Source: Selaginella moellendorffii (lineage: Eukaryota; Streptophyta; Lycopodiopsida; Selaginellales; Selaginellaceae). From it: 64,000 bases of DNA. The number at the start of each line of letters is the position of its first letter. Within the stretch, counting starts at the first letter, position 1. The position numbers were made by a program, and so were the translations under genes. The DNA lies in the NCBI RefSeq assembly GCF_000143415.4, contig NW_003314265.1, positions 1,756,446-1,820,445 of the forward strand, read 5' to 3'. Positions 51,511 to 61,679 of this stretch are shown here, piece by piece. A model generated the notes under the pieces. That model saw only the letters and a list, made by a program, of their open reading frames with translations, had not been told where the DNA came from and did no database searches.

Positions 51511-52992
51511 ATGGCAGCCGCGGCCCTGGCGAGGAGATTCGAGGAGCGCATCAGGGCGTGCGCCATCGGGCGGAAGCTCCACGAAGCCAAGATCCTCCAC
51601 GACGAGATCGCCCGCAGCCCCCACGGCGACAACCGCCGCCTCACCAATCTCCTCATCGACCTCTTCGGCAAATGCGGCGACCCCGACACCGCGCGCGCGG
51701 TGTTCAATCGCGTCCGGCTGCCCAACGAGTACTCGTGGAGCTGCATCATCCAGGCGTACGTGAGCAGCTCCCGGATCCACGACGCGCGCGCCCTCTTCGA
51801 CTCCATGCCGGGATTCGACGCCTTCACCTGGAACATCATGATCGCGGCCTACGCGCGCATCAATCGCCTGGACGACGCGCGCGAGCTCTTCCACGGGATG
51901 ATCTCCGGTCGGGACGTGGTGAGCTGGGCGATCCTCGTCGCGGGCTACGCGCGGCACGACCGGCTCGAGGAGGCCAGCGCGCTCTTCCGGCGGATGCCGC
52001 TCTGGGACACGGTCACTTGCACGTCGGTCCTCCAGGGATATGCCCACAACGGGCATCTGGCCGAGGCTCAGGAGCTCTTCGATCGGATCGGTGGCGCCGG
52101 CGATCGCGACGCCACTGCTTGCAACGCGATGATCGCGGCCTATGGGAAGAACGCCCGCGTCGATCTCGCCGAAGGGCTCTTCGCGCAGATCAAGCTGCGC
52201 AATGCGGCGTCTTGGTCCTTGCTGCTCCTCACCTATGCCCAGAACGGGCATCTGGATCTTGCCAAGAAAAGCTTCGATCGGATGCCCCAGCGCGACTCGA
52301 TCGCCTTCACCGCGATGACCGCCGTGCTCTCCGACCAAGGCGAGCTCCGCGGCGCGAGAGAGATGCTGCGATACCTCTCCGCGGTGGACGTGATCGCGTG
52401 GAATGCGCTGCTCGAGGGATATTCCCGGACCGGGGATCTTGACGAGGTGAGGAGGCTGTTCTCCGCCATGGAGCACCGCACGGTAGCCACGTGGACGATC
52501 GCGATCCAGGGGCACGCGCAGTACGGCCACGGATCCGACGCCCTGGATCTCTTCCTGGAGATGCTGCTCGAGGGCGTGGGCATTGACGGGCAGACGATGA
52601 TGGGCGTGCTGGCGGCGTGCGCGCATCTAGGGCTCCTCGATCCGGCGAGGGATTACCTCGTGTCCATGGCGGGCGATCACGGCGTGGCCTGCGATCCGGG
52701 CCACTACGGGTGCATGGTGAGCGTGCTGTGCAAGGCCGGGCGCCTCGATCTGGCGGAGGAATTGCTCGACACGATGCCTGTGATCGCAGACGTGGTCGCC
52801 TGGACAGCGTTTCTGGATGCGTGCAAGATGTTTGGGGAGGCGGATCGAGGCGCCAGAGCCGCGGGCGAGATCACGCTGCTCAATCCCATGATGTCCTCGG
52901 CGTATGCCATGTTCTCCGAGCTCGCATTGAGCGAGCAGGATGAGGAGCTCGACTCGTGGCGGGCATCCAGTCGTGAGATTTGTTGTTCTTGA
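51511..52992 (+). CDS. PLS-class PPR protein without DYW domain (493 aa)
   Basis: A single exon. The start is ATG 51511 (MAAAALARRFEERIRA), the first ATG of the frame. About a dozen PPR motifs of P, L and S length, recognisable by NLLIDLFGKCGDPDTARAVFNRV, WNIMIAAYARINRLDDARELF, WSLLLLTYAQNGHLDLAKKSF and WNALLEGYSRTGDLDEVRRLF. An E-like region follows (LDPARDYLVSMAGDHGV..HYGCMVSVLCKAGRLDLAEELL), and the protein stops soon after, with no E+ or DYW. Such proteins bind organellar RNA and are usually editing factors that need a partner with deaminase activity. High GC content and lack of introns are typical of the family. Targeting is uncertain. Confidence 0.88.
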   Translation: MAAAALARRFEERIRACAIGRKLHEAKILHDEIARSPHGDNRRLTNLLIDLFGKCGDPDTARAVFNRVRLPNEYSWSCIIQAYVSSSRIHDARALFDSMPGFDAFTWNIMIAAYARINRLDDARELFHGMISGRDVVSWAILVAGYARHDRLEEASALFRRMPLWDTVTCTSVLQGYAHNGHLAEAQELFDRIGGAGDRDATACNAMIAAYGKNARVDLAEGLFAQIKLRNAASWSLLLLTYAQNGHLDLAKKSFDRMPQRDSIAFTAMTAVLSDQGELRGAREMLRYLSAVDVIAWNALLEGYSRTGDLDEVRRLFSAMEHRTVATWTIAIQGHAQYGHGSDALDLFLEMLLEGVGIDGQTMMGVLAACAHLGLLDPARDYLVSMAGDHGVACDPGHYGCMVSVLCKAGRLDLAEELLDTMPVIADVVAWTAFLDACKMFGEADRGARAAGEITLLNPMMSSAYAMFSELALSEQDEELDSWRASSREICCS

Positions 52993-53115
52993 GGGGAGCT
53001 GCCATCGTCGCAGCGCGAGAAACTCTCGAGGTACATTCCGGCAACTCGAGAAGGGAGAGAATCATTTGCCGAATATTCCTAGTTTGAAAAATTGTTCCAA
53101 CGTTAACTTATGCAG

Positions 53116-54920
53116 GAAGAAGCTCGAGTGAAAGAAGCTCAACAAGAAGAAGAGAGGATGAAGTTCGAGGAAGCAAGTACTCCGGTTTGTATTTTTTTCT
53201 TTTTCCCCGTGAAACGTTTTAAGTGGTTTTTGTAGGAAGTGGAAGCATAAGACTGATGTTATCGTGGAGGCTGCCAGTGTGCGAAAACTACGAGCCCGAG
53301 CGGCTGTCATCAATGATCCTTGGCTTGCCGATCCAACACGGACGAACGTACGTTTCTCGAGTCTCAAAGCAGGGACTCGCCAAAGAAGACTTGGACCATT
53401 TAAAAACGCATCGAGTCTCGCTTCTCTACAGCATGTGGAAGTTCTTGGACGTGTCGGAAATAGTTTCTCCGGTTCTCAGTGCTAAAAATCCATGGGCGAA
53501 AACTATTTACTGGAAACTGGTTTTCTGCATGGGAGACAATTCGTCCAAGGGACGAGGCAGTGAGCTTCCGGCGCAGTGGCTGAGGTCGAAGCTGATCGGA
53601 AATCTGGAAGGGAACACAGTAGCATAGTACGTCTCGAGCAACGTCGAAAACGTGCCATTGCGAGATTAATCTCGACAGAAGCTTCCAGCCAAGTATCAAC
53701 GGGGAAAGCGTTCTCTTGTTCTGGGTTGACGAAGGCTCGCCTCTAAGCAGGATGCGCAGCAAGCTACATTCGCTGGTGGAATCTCTTCCGACTGGGACCT
53801 CTGTGCCGCTGTTGGTATTTTCAAGTGGCTTTGGATCAGACGAAGGCGATCTCAACAGATGGCCGCCACCAGAAGAAGAGTTGGCGCTGCTGCTTCAGCT
53901 ACACAGATTGGACGGCGACAAGATCAGCAGCTGGATAGTTTTATCGACCACTGGGAAAAGCGAACACGAGTTCTACTGCAGTGAGACTCTAGCCAGGGGT
54001 ATTGAGTGGCTCGCGACTTTAGCGCCGGCTCAGCCAGAGCTTCATGCTGTGGATCTCCGCGACTTGGTGGCAGAAAAGCTCTACTCTACGTTAAACTCGT
54101 CACGGGAAGAAACCAAAGCCGGGCCCGGAGACTACGTCTTCAGCAAAGCGCTCCACGACGCTACAGCGGAGGTGACAAATGCCGCTGGAGCTCTGCCGAC
54201 TGCCTCCCTTTCCTCGTCTTGACGAACGAACCACGTTTGCTCTGGCTCTCTCACCATTGTCGGCGGCGGCTCCCCGACTGCGTGAGAGCTCAATACATGT
54301 CTCTACTGGAAGTGTACCTGAGCAAGCTCGGCTACGAAGAACCGGAGGCTAACCGTGTCGCAGCCAGCATTTTGGATGGAGCAGTGAGCCTGGCTGCGCG
54401 ACCTGGCGTCGGGTGTTCCGGAGCATTTTCTGGACGAAGCTGATGCGTCCCAACAGCGAGCCTCCCCGACGGTTTATCTCTTGCGCGAGATCTCCTTTCA
54501 CAGAGACGTGGTAGGGGCGTTTGCTTCTCGGCTCCAAGGTGGCAACGTCCCCGAGTCGATCCAGGTGAGTTTTGTAGAGAGATACAACCAGCAGTACACC
54601 GAGGCCGAGACTGCCTGTAATACTGCAACTTCAAAGCCAGAGGACGTTATGCTCAGGCACGAGCTCAAGTACCTGAGAAGCGGAGATGAGCTCGAGCTAC
54701 TTCCGAAGGCCAACCGAGGCACGACTGGACGAGCTAGTGGCAAGGCTGGACAAAAGGCTGGATGAAAACACTCAGGCAGCAGCGACTGGAATGGAAGAAA
54801 TTCTTCGGCCGTGGACAGGACACGAAGCTGCTCGTGCTCACGCCAGAGGGGATCGACTTGGAAATTTTGGAAGTGACGAGCCCGAGGTCTTCAAGCTCGG
54901 AGAGCTACAAGAGGTTTAAC
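53116..54920 (+). pseudogene. SAC3B/TREX-2-like gene fragment, decayed
   Basis: Several plus-strand segments match, from memory, the C-terminal half of plant SAC3B (mRNA-export TREX-2 scaffold): a charged coil (EEARVKEAQQEEERMKFEEA, 53116-53184), an exon from 53237 with LRARAAV and, in another frame, DVSEIVSPVLSAKNPWAKTIYWKL, then LLFWVDEGSPLSRMRSKLHSLVESLP (53700-54222), and later fragments to about 54920 (ARLDELVARLDKRLDE). A frame change inside the exon near 53310, with no plausible intron there, argues for a pseudogene. The N-terminal SAC3/GANP domain is absent. Unrecognised introns could rescue parts of it. Confidence 0.5.
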
Positions 54921-55290
54921 GAGCTCTTGAGTAGCTGCCCAGACGCTCATCTCTGGCAAGCTACTTTGGTGTTTTATACTAACTACTTGACAAATGTTTG
55001 TAAATGTATTCATTTTTTTTCAAGGAAACCACAGGGTAGCTTTCTGTAGATCGTCTCGTTTTGCCACTGCCAAAGCGTACACTTCCATCTACCCATCGTT
55101 ATGGAACGTTGTTCTATGTCACCATTGCAATCTCATGGCGTTGCAAAAACAAAAGGAAGTTAGAGAAACCATAATGAAAACTAAAGAGAACATAGACCTG
55201 GGGTTGAAACCTCTCAGTTCGTTGAACAAGCATTTTGGTTAGAACAAGCACCTGTCAAACTTCGACTTCCATATCCTTGAACAGCTGGAG
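54921..55290 (+). other. Non-coding stretch before the tandem repeats
   Basis: Sequence after the SAC3B-like fragment. No gene is supported. Confidence 0.4.
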
Positions 55291-55299
55291 TTTTCATGA

Positions 55300-57375
55300 T
55301 CGTTGTTTTCATTGAGGTTGGACCATTGTGATGTACGTCTTGCAACTGGATTGAAGTTTTGAAGTCGCAGATGCCCAACGTTGTTTCTCAGCTCGTAGGT
55401 CTTGCATTGAGCGCAGCAGCAACATCGCTGACAATCTCTCCAAAATGTTGACACAGAATCTCTCCAATCTCGTAGCATTTTTCTTCTTGGACACAGCGTT
55501 TTTTAGTTCTTCTCGTGGTTGAGCAGCACCAAGATGTCACTTGTCTTTTTCATGACAAGAAATTAGAACAAATTGAAACACACACAAACCTGACAACATG
55601 AAGCTAAGTATGTGAACTTTCAATGATCGTTAGTTTTGTTCGTATTCACAAGTTTCCCTTCCCGTTGAAAGTTTCTTGGACCGTTGTTTTGCGCTTAGCT
55701 TGTTTAACTTGTTTGAGCATATCATCTTAGCTTGACTGTGTCACTGGCTCCCTTTTGCGTTGAGCATACCCCGTCGACAATCTTAATCGAAAAGAAAGAG
55801 CGTCTTCAAACGTTGAGAGTTTCAACAAATTCTTGATTGCTTCTAGCCACTCTTTTATCGTTGATCATTCTAGAGCATATTTCTTGCAAATGTCTCTTGT
55901 TTCATTGTCTTACTCGCTTATTGCTAACACAAAGAAAACTGAACGAACTTACCTTGCGAGGTGGAGAGGTGCGAGAGTGGACCGGGCCTGTCAAGGATCA
56001 GCGACGGATCATGGTTGTTGTTTTCATTGAGGTTGAGCCATTGTCATGTACATTTTCAGCTGGATTAAGTTCTGAGATCGCCGTTGTTTCTCAGCTCGCA
56101 GGTCTTGCGTTGAACGCAGCAACAACACAACTCAAAGCGCTGACAATCTCTCCAAAACGTTGACACAAAATCTCTCCAATCTAGTAGCAGTTTTCTTCTT
56201 GGCACACGCTGTGACATGGCGTTTTTCAGTTCTTATCGTCGTTGAGCAGCACCAGCATGTCACTTGGCTTCTTCATAACAAGAAATTAGAACAAATCGAA
56301 ACACACGCGAACCTGGTAACGTGAAACTAAGTATCGTTGATCGTTAGTTTTGTTCGTATTCACACAGCGTTGTCCACATCGGTGAGTTTCCCTTCGCGTT
56401 GAGAGTTCCTTGGCCCGTTGTCTTGCACTTTGCTTGTTTGAGTTGTTTGAGCATATCATCTTAGCTTGACTGTGTCACTGGCTCCCTTTTGCGTTGAGCA
56501 TACCCCGTCGACAATCTCAATCGAAAAGAAAGAGCGTCTTCAAACGTTGAGAGTTTCAACAAATTCTTGATTGCTTCTAGCCTCTCTTTTATCGTTGATC
56601 ATTCTAGAGCATATTTCTTGTCTCCAGCAAATCTCTCTTGTTTCGTTGTCTTACTCGCTTATTGCTAACACAAAGAAAACTGAACGAACTTACCTTGCGA
56701 GGTGGAGAGGTGCGAGTGGACCGGGCCTGTCAAGGATCAGCGACGGATCATGATCGTTGTTTTCATTGAGGTTGGACCATTGTCATGTACATTTTCAGCT
56801 GGATTGAAGTTCTGAGATCGCCGTTGTTTCTCAGCTCGCAGGTCTTGCGTTGAACGCAGCAACAACACAACTCAAAGCGCTGACAATCTCTCCAAAACGT
56901 TGACACAAAATCTCTCCAATCTAGTAGCAGTTTTCTTCTTGGCACACGCTGTGACATGGCGTTTTTCAGTTCCTATCGTCGTTGAGCAGCACCAGCATGT
57001 CACTTGGCTTCTTCATAACAAGAAATTAGAACAAATGGAAACACACGCGAACCTGGCAACGTGAAACCAAGTATCGTTGATCGTTAGTTTTGTTCGTATT
57101 CAAACAGCGTTGTCCACATCGGTGAGTGTCCCTTCGCGTTGAGAGTTCCTTGGCCCGTTGTTTTGCACTTTGCTTGTTTGAGTTGTTTGTTGTGTCACTG
57201 GCTCCCTTTTGCGTTGCAATCGAAAAGAGGTGTCTTCAAGCGTTGAGAGTTTCAACACGATTTCTTGATCGCCTCTAGCATACCTCTTAGCTCGTTGCAA
57301 GCAGCTTCGCTTTAATCTGTCTTACTCCTAACGCAAAGAAAAGCCCTACCTAAACGAACTTACCTTGCGAGGGTA
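55300..57375 (+). repeat. Three tandem units of 0.62-0.74 kb
   Basis: Anchored by gttgttttcattgaggttg at about 55303, 56016 and 56757, giving periods of about 714 and 740 bp and a shorter last unit. Each unit repeats the same order: cagctggatt.aagtt, the cgctgacaatctctccaaaa.gttgacac block, gagcagcacca.atgtcact, agtttcccttc.cgttgagag, gcttgtttga.ttgttt, cttcaa.cgttgagagtttcaac, and cttaccttgcgagg. Units 2 and 3 are nearly identical. The word gttga recurs many times. Coding capacity is negligible. Confidence 0.85.
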
Positions 57376-59560
57376 GCCGTTGTCCACGAGCTGCCGCTGT
57401 GGCGCCCAGTAGGGAGAACTCGGTGAGGGGAGAGAGGCGAAGCGGCCTACCTGGGGCAGAGTGGAAGGGTCGCGAAACCCCAAGACGCGGCATCCATCAC
57501 TGCTCTAGCCCTTTATCACCGATGAACCCTAAATTTGAGCTAAGTACCACTGTTTTATATAGACAGGGCAAAAAGGGGAAGTTCTCAATTAGTGCAAAAT
57601 GAAGAATCTTACAAGCTACTTAATTACTCAAGGAATCCTGCTGATCGGAGCCTGCTGGTTGGCTCTTCCGTGCTGCTGTTGCCAGCACGGGAAGCTTCTG
57701 GATCTCAGCCGGCGATAGGATCCGTATGCATCGCACCGTCGTGTTAAACAAACACAACATGAAATGCGTCTCTGACGAGCAGCATGTCGCCTTCATTATC
57801 TACGTACACACGTTCAGGTTCTCGTTAATGCCGAACAGATGCTGCAGCTCCTCCAGAAGTTGCGTGTTGCATGTATAATCCCCAAAACTTGGACAAGTCC
57901 AAAGCTCGTCACACTGCACCCTGTTTGTGAACTTTTGAAAAGTAGAAGATTCAGAGTCTGGCGCTTCAAATAAAGAATGAGATCTTACTTTGGTGCACGT
58001 CCTGCTTGGTTGCTGTTGTTGCTGCTGCTGGTTCCGGTTCTGGCCAGTAAAACACTTCCTGAAGCCGGAAGTTTCCAACTCGAGATCCTTGTGGACGTTG
58101 TCTTTGGCGGTGCTGGCCAAAGCTGTCTTTGGTTTCAACGAGACGAGAAACCAAATAGTTTGCACTTGCAGTGAGAATCGTTTGCATTACCTCTCGCAAG
58201 GGGCTCCTCACCTCCTGAAAGAACAAAAAAGAGTAGANNNNNNNNNNNNNNNNNNNNNNNNNNNNNNNNNNNNNNNNNNNNNNNNNNNNNNNNNNNNNNN
58301 NNNNNNNNNNNNNNNNNNNNNNNNNNNNNNNNNNNNNACGGATTTCACTTACTGTGAGGCATGAGATGCTTAAGAAAAGAGTTGTCTGTTGTAGTTGAGG
58401 CTGCAAGTAGACTGGGCAACTTAATGCTGCTTGCCAATAAGCGAAGCTGCTGGTTGGAGAAGGCTGCTGCAGTCTCTAGAATTGTGGAGGAACCTTCTGC
58501 TCTCGAAACTGCTGAACGCAAAGCCTAAGCTGCTGCTGGTGCATATCGACTTTATGATGAGATGGTAGCCCCTCGTTTCCGGGACTTGGAAATCCAGAAA
58601 GAAAACCAGGAACACTGTGACCCTCAGTAACTCTTGGAGTTATCTTAGCCTCAGAATAGAGAGCTGTAGGGAAATTTTTCCCTTGGCCTCACATTGGGGC
58701 TCTATCTCCTGTCTTTTGCTAGCCGCGTGCTTGTCCCAACCGACCTATATAGAAGACAAGACTCTTTACCTTTAGGAAGCGCCATTTAGAGCCATCGAGC
58801 TGCATCGATATCGTCAATTCCAGTAATAGTTCCCATATATCTGACTGTTAGCAAAAGGAGACAAAACAAGAGATTCACTTCAAAACGATTTACCTTCTTT
58901 CCGGCGAATCCTCAGTCTCAAATCTCATTTTGAAGCGCATACCAATAAAAATTTTCATCTTGAAAGATTTCACGTACTTCTGGTATGGAACAACAAATTC
59001 AGCTGGACTAGCCCTGAAGAGAAACAAATTCACCACTTTGCCGTGTTAAATCCAAAGAATGTCAAACGAGGATTGTAGAACACGGTGAACATGGTCTTAG
59101 TGGACACAGCATGAGCAGCAGCAGCCAGGACTCTGATTTGCATACTGTGGCTAGACAGTAGCGAAGACGAAGTGAAACTGCTCTACGTGCGCACAGCACA
59201 CCCAATACCGATTCTCAACTCACCATGATCTCCCCTACGTGCTACGTAATATTATTACGGTATGAAAAACAGATCAAAAGTCTTGAAAATTTTATAATGA
59301 CCAACAGTATCGGCTTCTTCTGGCTTACAAACACACTCCACCCTGTCGTCGAAAGATGCCTTCGTGGTTGTCCTGGATAAGAGCAGAATTTTGTAAGAAA
59401 GTATAGGTGGGACTTCCATTCAAAATCTTTTGCTGTAATCTCCTTTGCTGGAGGGGTTTGCTGATAATCCTGAAATCGAGTTTAACAAATATATTGAGTG
59501 ACATATATCAGGATATATGAGCCTCGGTTTAGAGAAGCTCCTCGGTTTACTGCTCAGAGT
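57376..59560. other. Region with no supported gene, containing an assembly gap
   Basis: Short frames only. A Gln-rich stretch on the minus strand (57800-58615) looks coding-like in places (QEVRSPLREVMQTILTASANYLVSRLV) but has stops, no recognisable domain, and is cut by the gap at 58238-58337. Confidence 0.4.
58238..58337. other. Assembly gap of 100 N
   Basis: A run of exactly 100 N, real size unknown. Confidence 0.98.
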
Positions 59561-59589
59561 CCGGAACACTACAAACGGATATGACAAAG

Positions 59590-60060
59590 TACGTTTCATT
59601 CAACGCTATGCAAGAAGCTCCAACGGAAATGGCGGAAGAAGAAATGCCCGACTATGACGACGGACAAACAGTCTTTATCGATGGTAGTCGAGACACCGGT
59701 TGCTCCATCTTACATCTTTCGGACTGGATCGTTTGATTGGTTACGGGCGCTTAATTTTAGCCAGCCAGCCGAGAAGCACATAGATGTGGGCGCTCTGCTG
59801 CCAAGTATGCAAGACAGCATGGTAGCTGAGAAAACGTCCACAGGGAAAAGAACTCGTTCAGACAATTATGAGGAGCAGGACCACTCTCCAAAAAGACAGG
59901 AGATTGCTAGTCCTGGAGAGGTTTAGCTGAGGAGTTAGAAAGGAAAGAAGAAGATGCTCGACAAGAAGAAGCAAGGATGAAGTTTGCGGTTTGTATTGGC
60001 TCAGATTTTTTCTTTTTCGTTGTGAAACTTTTAAATGGTTTTTGTAGGCCTACTGTGAGA
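59590..60060 (+). pseudogene. Second SAC3B-like fragment
   Basis: The tail of this segment (acaagaagaagcaaggatgaagttt, then ttttttctttttcgttgtgaaac and tggtttttgtag) matches 53145-53237 in the first SAC3B-like fragment, including the intron and its acceptor. The 90-codon frame before it (59654-59926) would supply the region preceding the coil, but a stop and frame change separate them. Confidence 0.4.
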
Positions 60061-60587
60061 TTGTAGTAATACCTATTGTATTACAATTGGTATATTACTC
60101 TGAAAATTGGTGCACACAATAAAAAATTAGATTTAATAGTAAAACATGAAAAATTTGGTCCCTGATAACAAAAAGTTAACTCTATCACAATTTCAAATGG
60201 TTTTACCTTTTAGTGACAACATAAATTGTAAATAATGTCCTATTGTCTAGATGCTCCAGTTTCAAAAGGAGAGCATTGTTTGTTATTTGGTTAGTGCATT
60301 TGTTCAGATTCTGAGCACAGCATTTTACAGTTGACACCATTTGCACGGATACACCAACTATCACCTCTAGAGCCTTTGTCATAATGTTAATTATTCTAGT
60401 AGTCTTAACTCATCCTTGTCTTCCCTCACTTCAACTCCACTGAGACTGGGGCCTATGCTTTCTTTTTATTTTCACTCTTGCAAGTTCACTCAAAGATTGT
60501 TCCAGAGTGAATTTTACTTCACTCTTTTTTATCCAAAATAAAATGCTACTCTTTTTTATTGCACAAAGAAAAATTAAACCCGGTTCT
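60061..60587. other. AT-rich intergenic sequence
   Basis: 3' flank of tetraspanin 2 (minus). AT-rich, no gene seen. Confidence 0.5.
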
Positions 60588-61485
60588 TCAGGTCGCTGTC
60601 CCAACATGCTTCTCTACGTGTAATCTCTTCGCGTTTCGGAATGCCCGGCATGCCACAACGTACACCAGGACGAGCACTGCCACAACTACGATGTTGACGA
60701 TCGCCGCTGTCTTCCAGTCCCCTCGGATGTCCTGCTCCACCACGCCCGCCTTGCAAGAATCGCAATCGAAGCACAGGCGCGTAGGATCGTTGCTCCACCT
60801 CGCGCAGTCGGGATTACTAGCGCTGCTCCTCCCGCGGGATGGCGGATCCCAGGACGTCGCATTGCGGAAGACGAGATCACATTCTAGAGGGGGCTTACAG
60901 CAGCCAGACTGATTTGGAGGAAAGAAAGATTTTAGAGGTAACATTTCGATCGCAAGGACCAGGGAAAGAGAGAGCATGTACCTCCACAGGAGACAGCCGC
61001 GCGGCATCGAAGCTCTGGATTGTTGGGTACGCCATCGCCAGATCCCGGCAAATGTCCAGATCCTTTAAGCATCCCTCGATCTTCTTCCATCGCTTCGCGC
61101 CACCGACTTGTTTCCTGAACCAGGGGGAGTAATCGCCGAGACTGTACTCCCGGAATCCCTTGCCGGGGAGGGCGCGGCCATGGCGCGTGCCACTGCTCAC
61201 GGCCATGGTGAAGATGGTGTCGGCGAGCAGCAGTAGGATGAGAATGGAGAGAAGGAAGAGATAGATCCAGAGCAGCCATGGGACCTTGAAGCAGCCGCCA
61301 ATGGATCCGGCGATGGAGAGGAGGAGGAGAAGGATCCCGATGGCGAGCACCAACCACTGGACGGATTGGACGCAGTGGCTATTGGCGGAGGCGAGGAGCC
61401 AAATCCCAGTGGCGATCACTGGGAGGGAGAGCAAGAGCGTGAAAACACTGATGATCGCAGTAATGTAATTGCTACTAGCACCCAT
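60588..61485 (-). CDS. Tetraspanin 2 (274 aa)
   Basis: Two exons, 60982-61485 and 60588-60908 (825 nt). Four membrane segments: NYITAIISVFTLLLSLPVIATG, LVLAIGILLLLLSIAGSIGG, WIYLFLLSILILLLLADTIF and VNIVVVAVLVLVYVVACRAF. The extracellular loop has GCCKPPLEC, DCARW and LCFDCDSC. It has the same intron position as tetraspanin 1, so the two are paralogues, here in inverted orientation 11 kb apart. Role: membrane-domain organiser. Partners are unknown. Confidence 0.95.
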
Positions 61486-61679
61486 TCCCTCCTTATCTTT
61501 TAACTAAAGGAACAACCCCCTTTAGGGTTTCAAGATAATGGTGTTCGAAACCCTAAATAGGTTAGAATCTAAAATAATCTAAAAATGGCCACGTGTTGGG
61601 CAAAGCAAAAAGGAAATATCTTTTCTTGAAACCCTAAAGAGGGTTAGTTAAATCTTAAACCCTAAACCCTGAATGGTAT
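61486..61679. promoter_or_regulatory. 194-bp divergent promoter with four telo-boxes
   Basis: It separates tetraspanin 2 (minus) from the DYW PPR gene (plus). AAACCCTAA occurs at 61549-61557, 61629-61637 and 61657-61665 (the last extended to AAACCCTAAACCCT), and inverted as TTAGGGTTT at 61523-61531. Telo-boxes are common in plant promoters and 5' leaders of growth-related genes. Confidence 0.75.

Noticed and set aside
51382-52626. 414-codon minus-strand frame
   Set aside because: A shadow of the GC-rich PPR gene at 51511-52992; it has an Arg/Glu/His-rich composition and no domain. The minus-strand frame 61803-62756 is rejected for the same reason.
57800-58406. Gln-rich minus-strand frames around the second gap
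   Set aside because: Frames are broken, interrupted by N, and match no family that I recognise.
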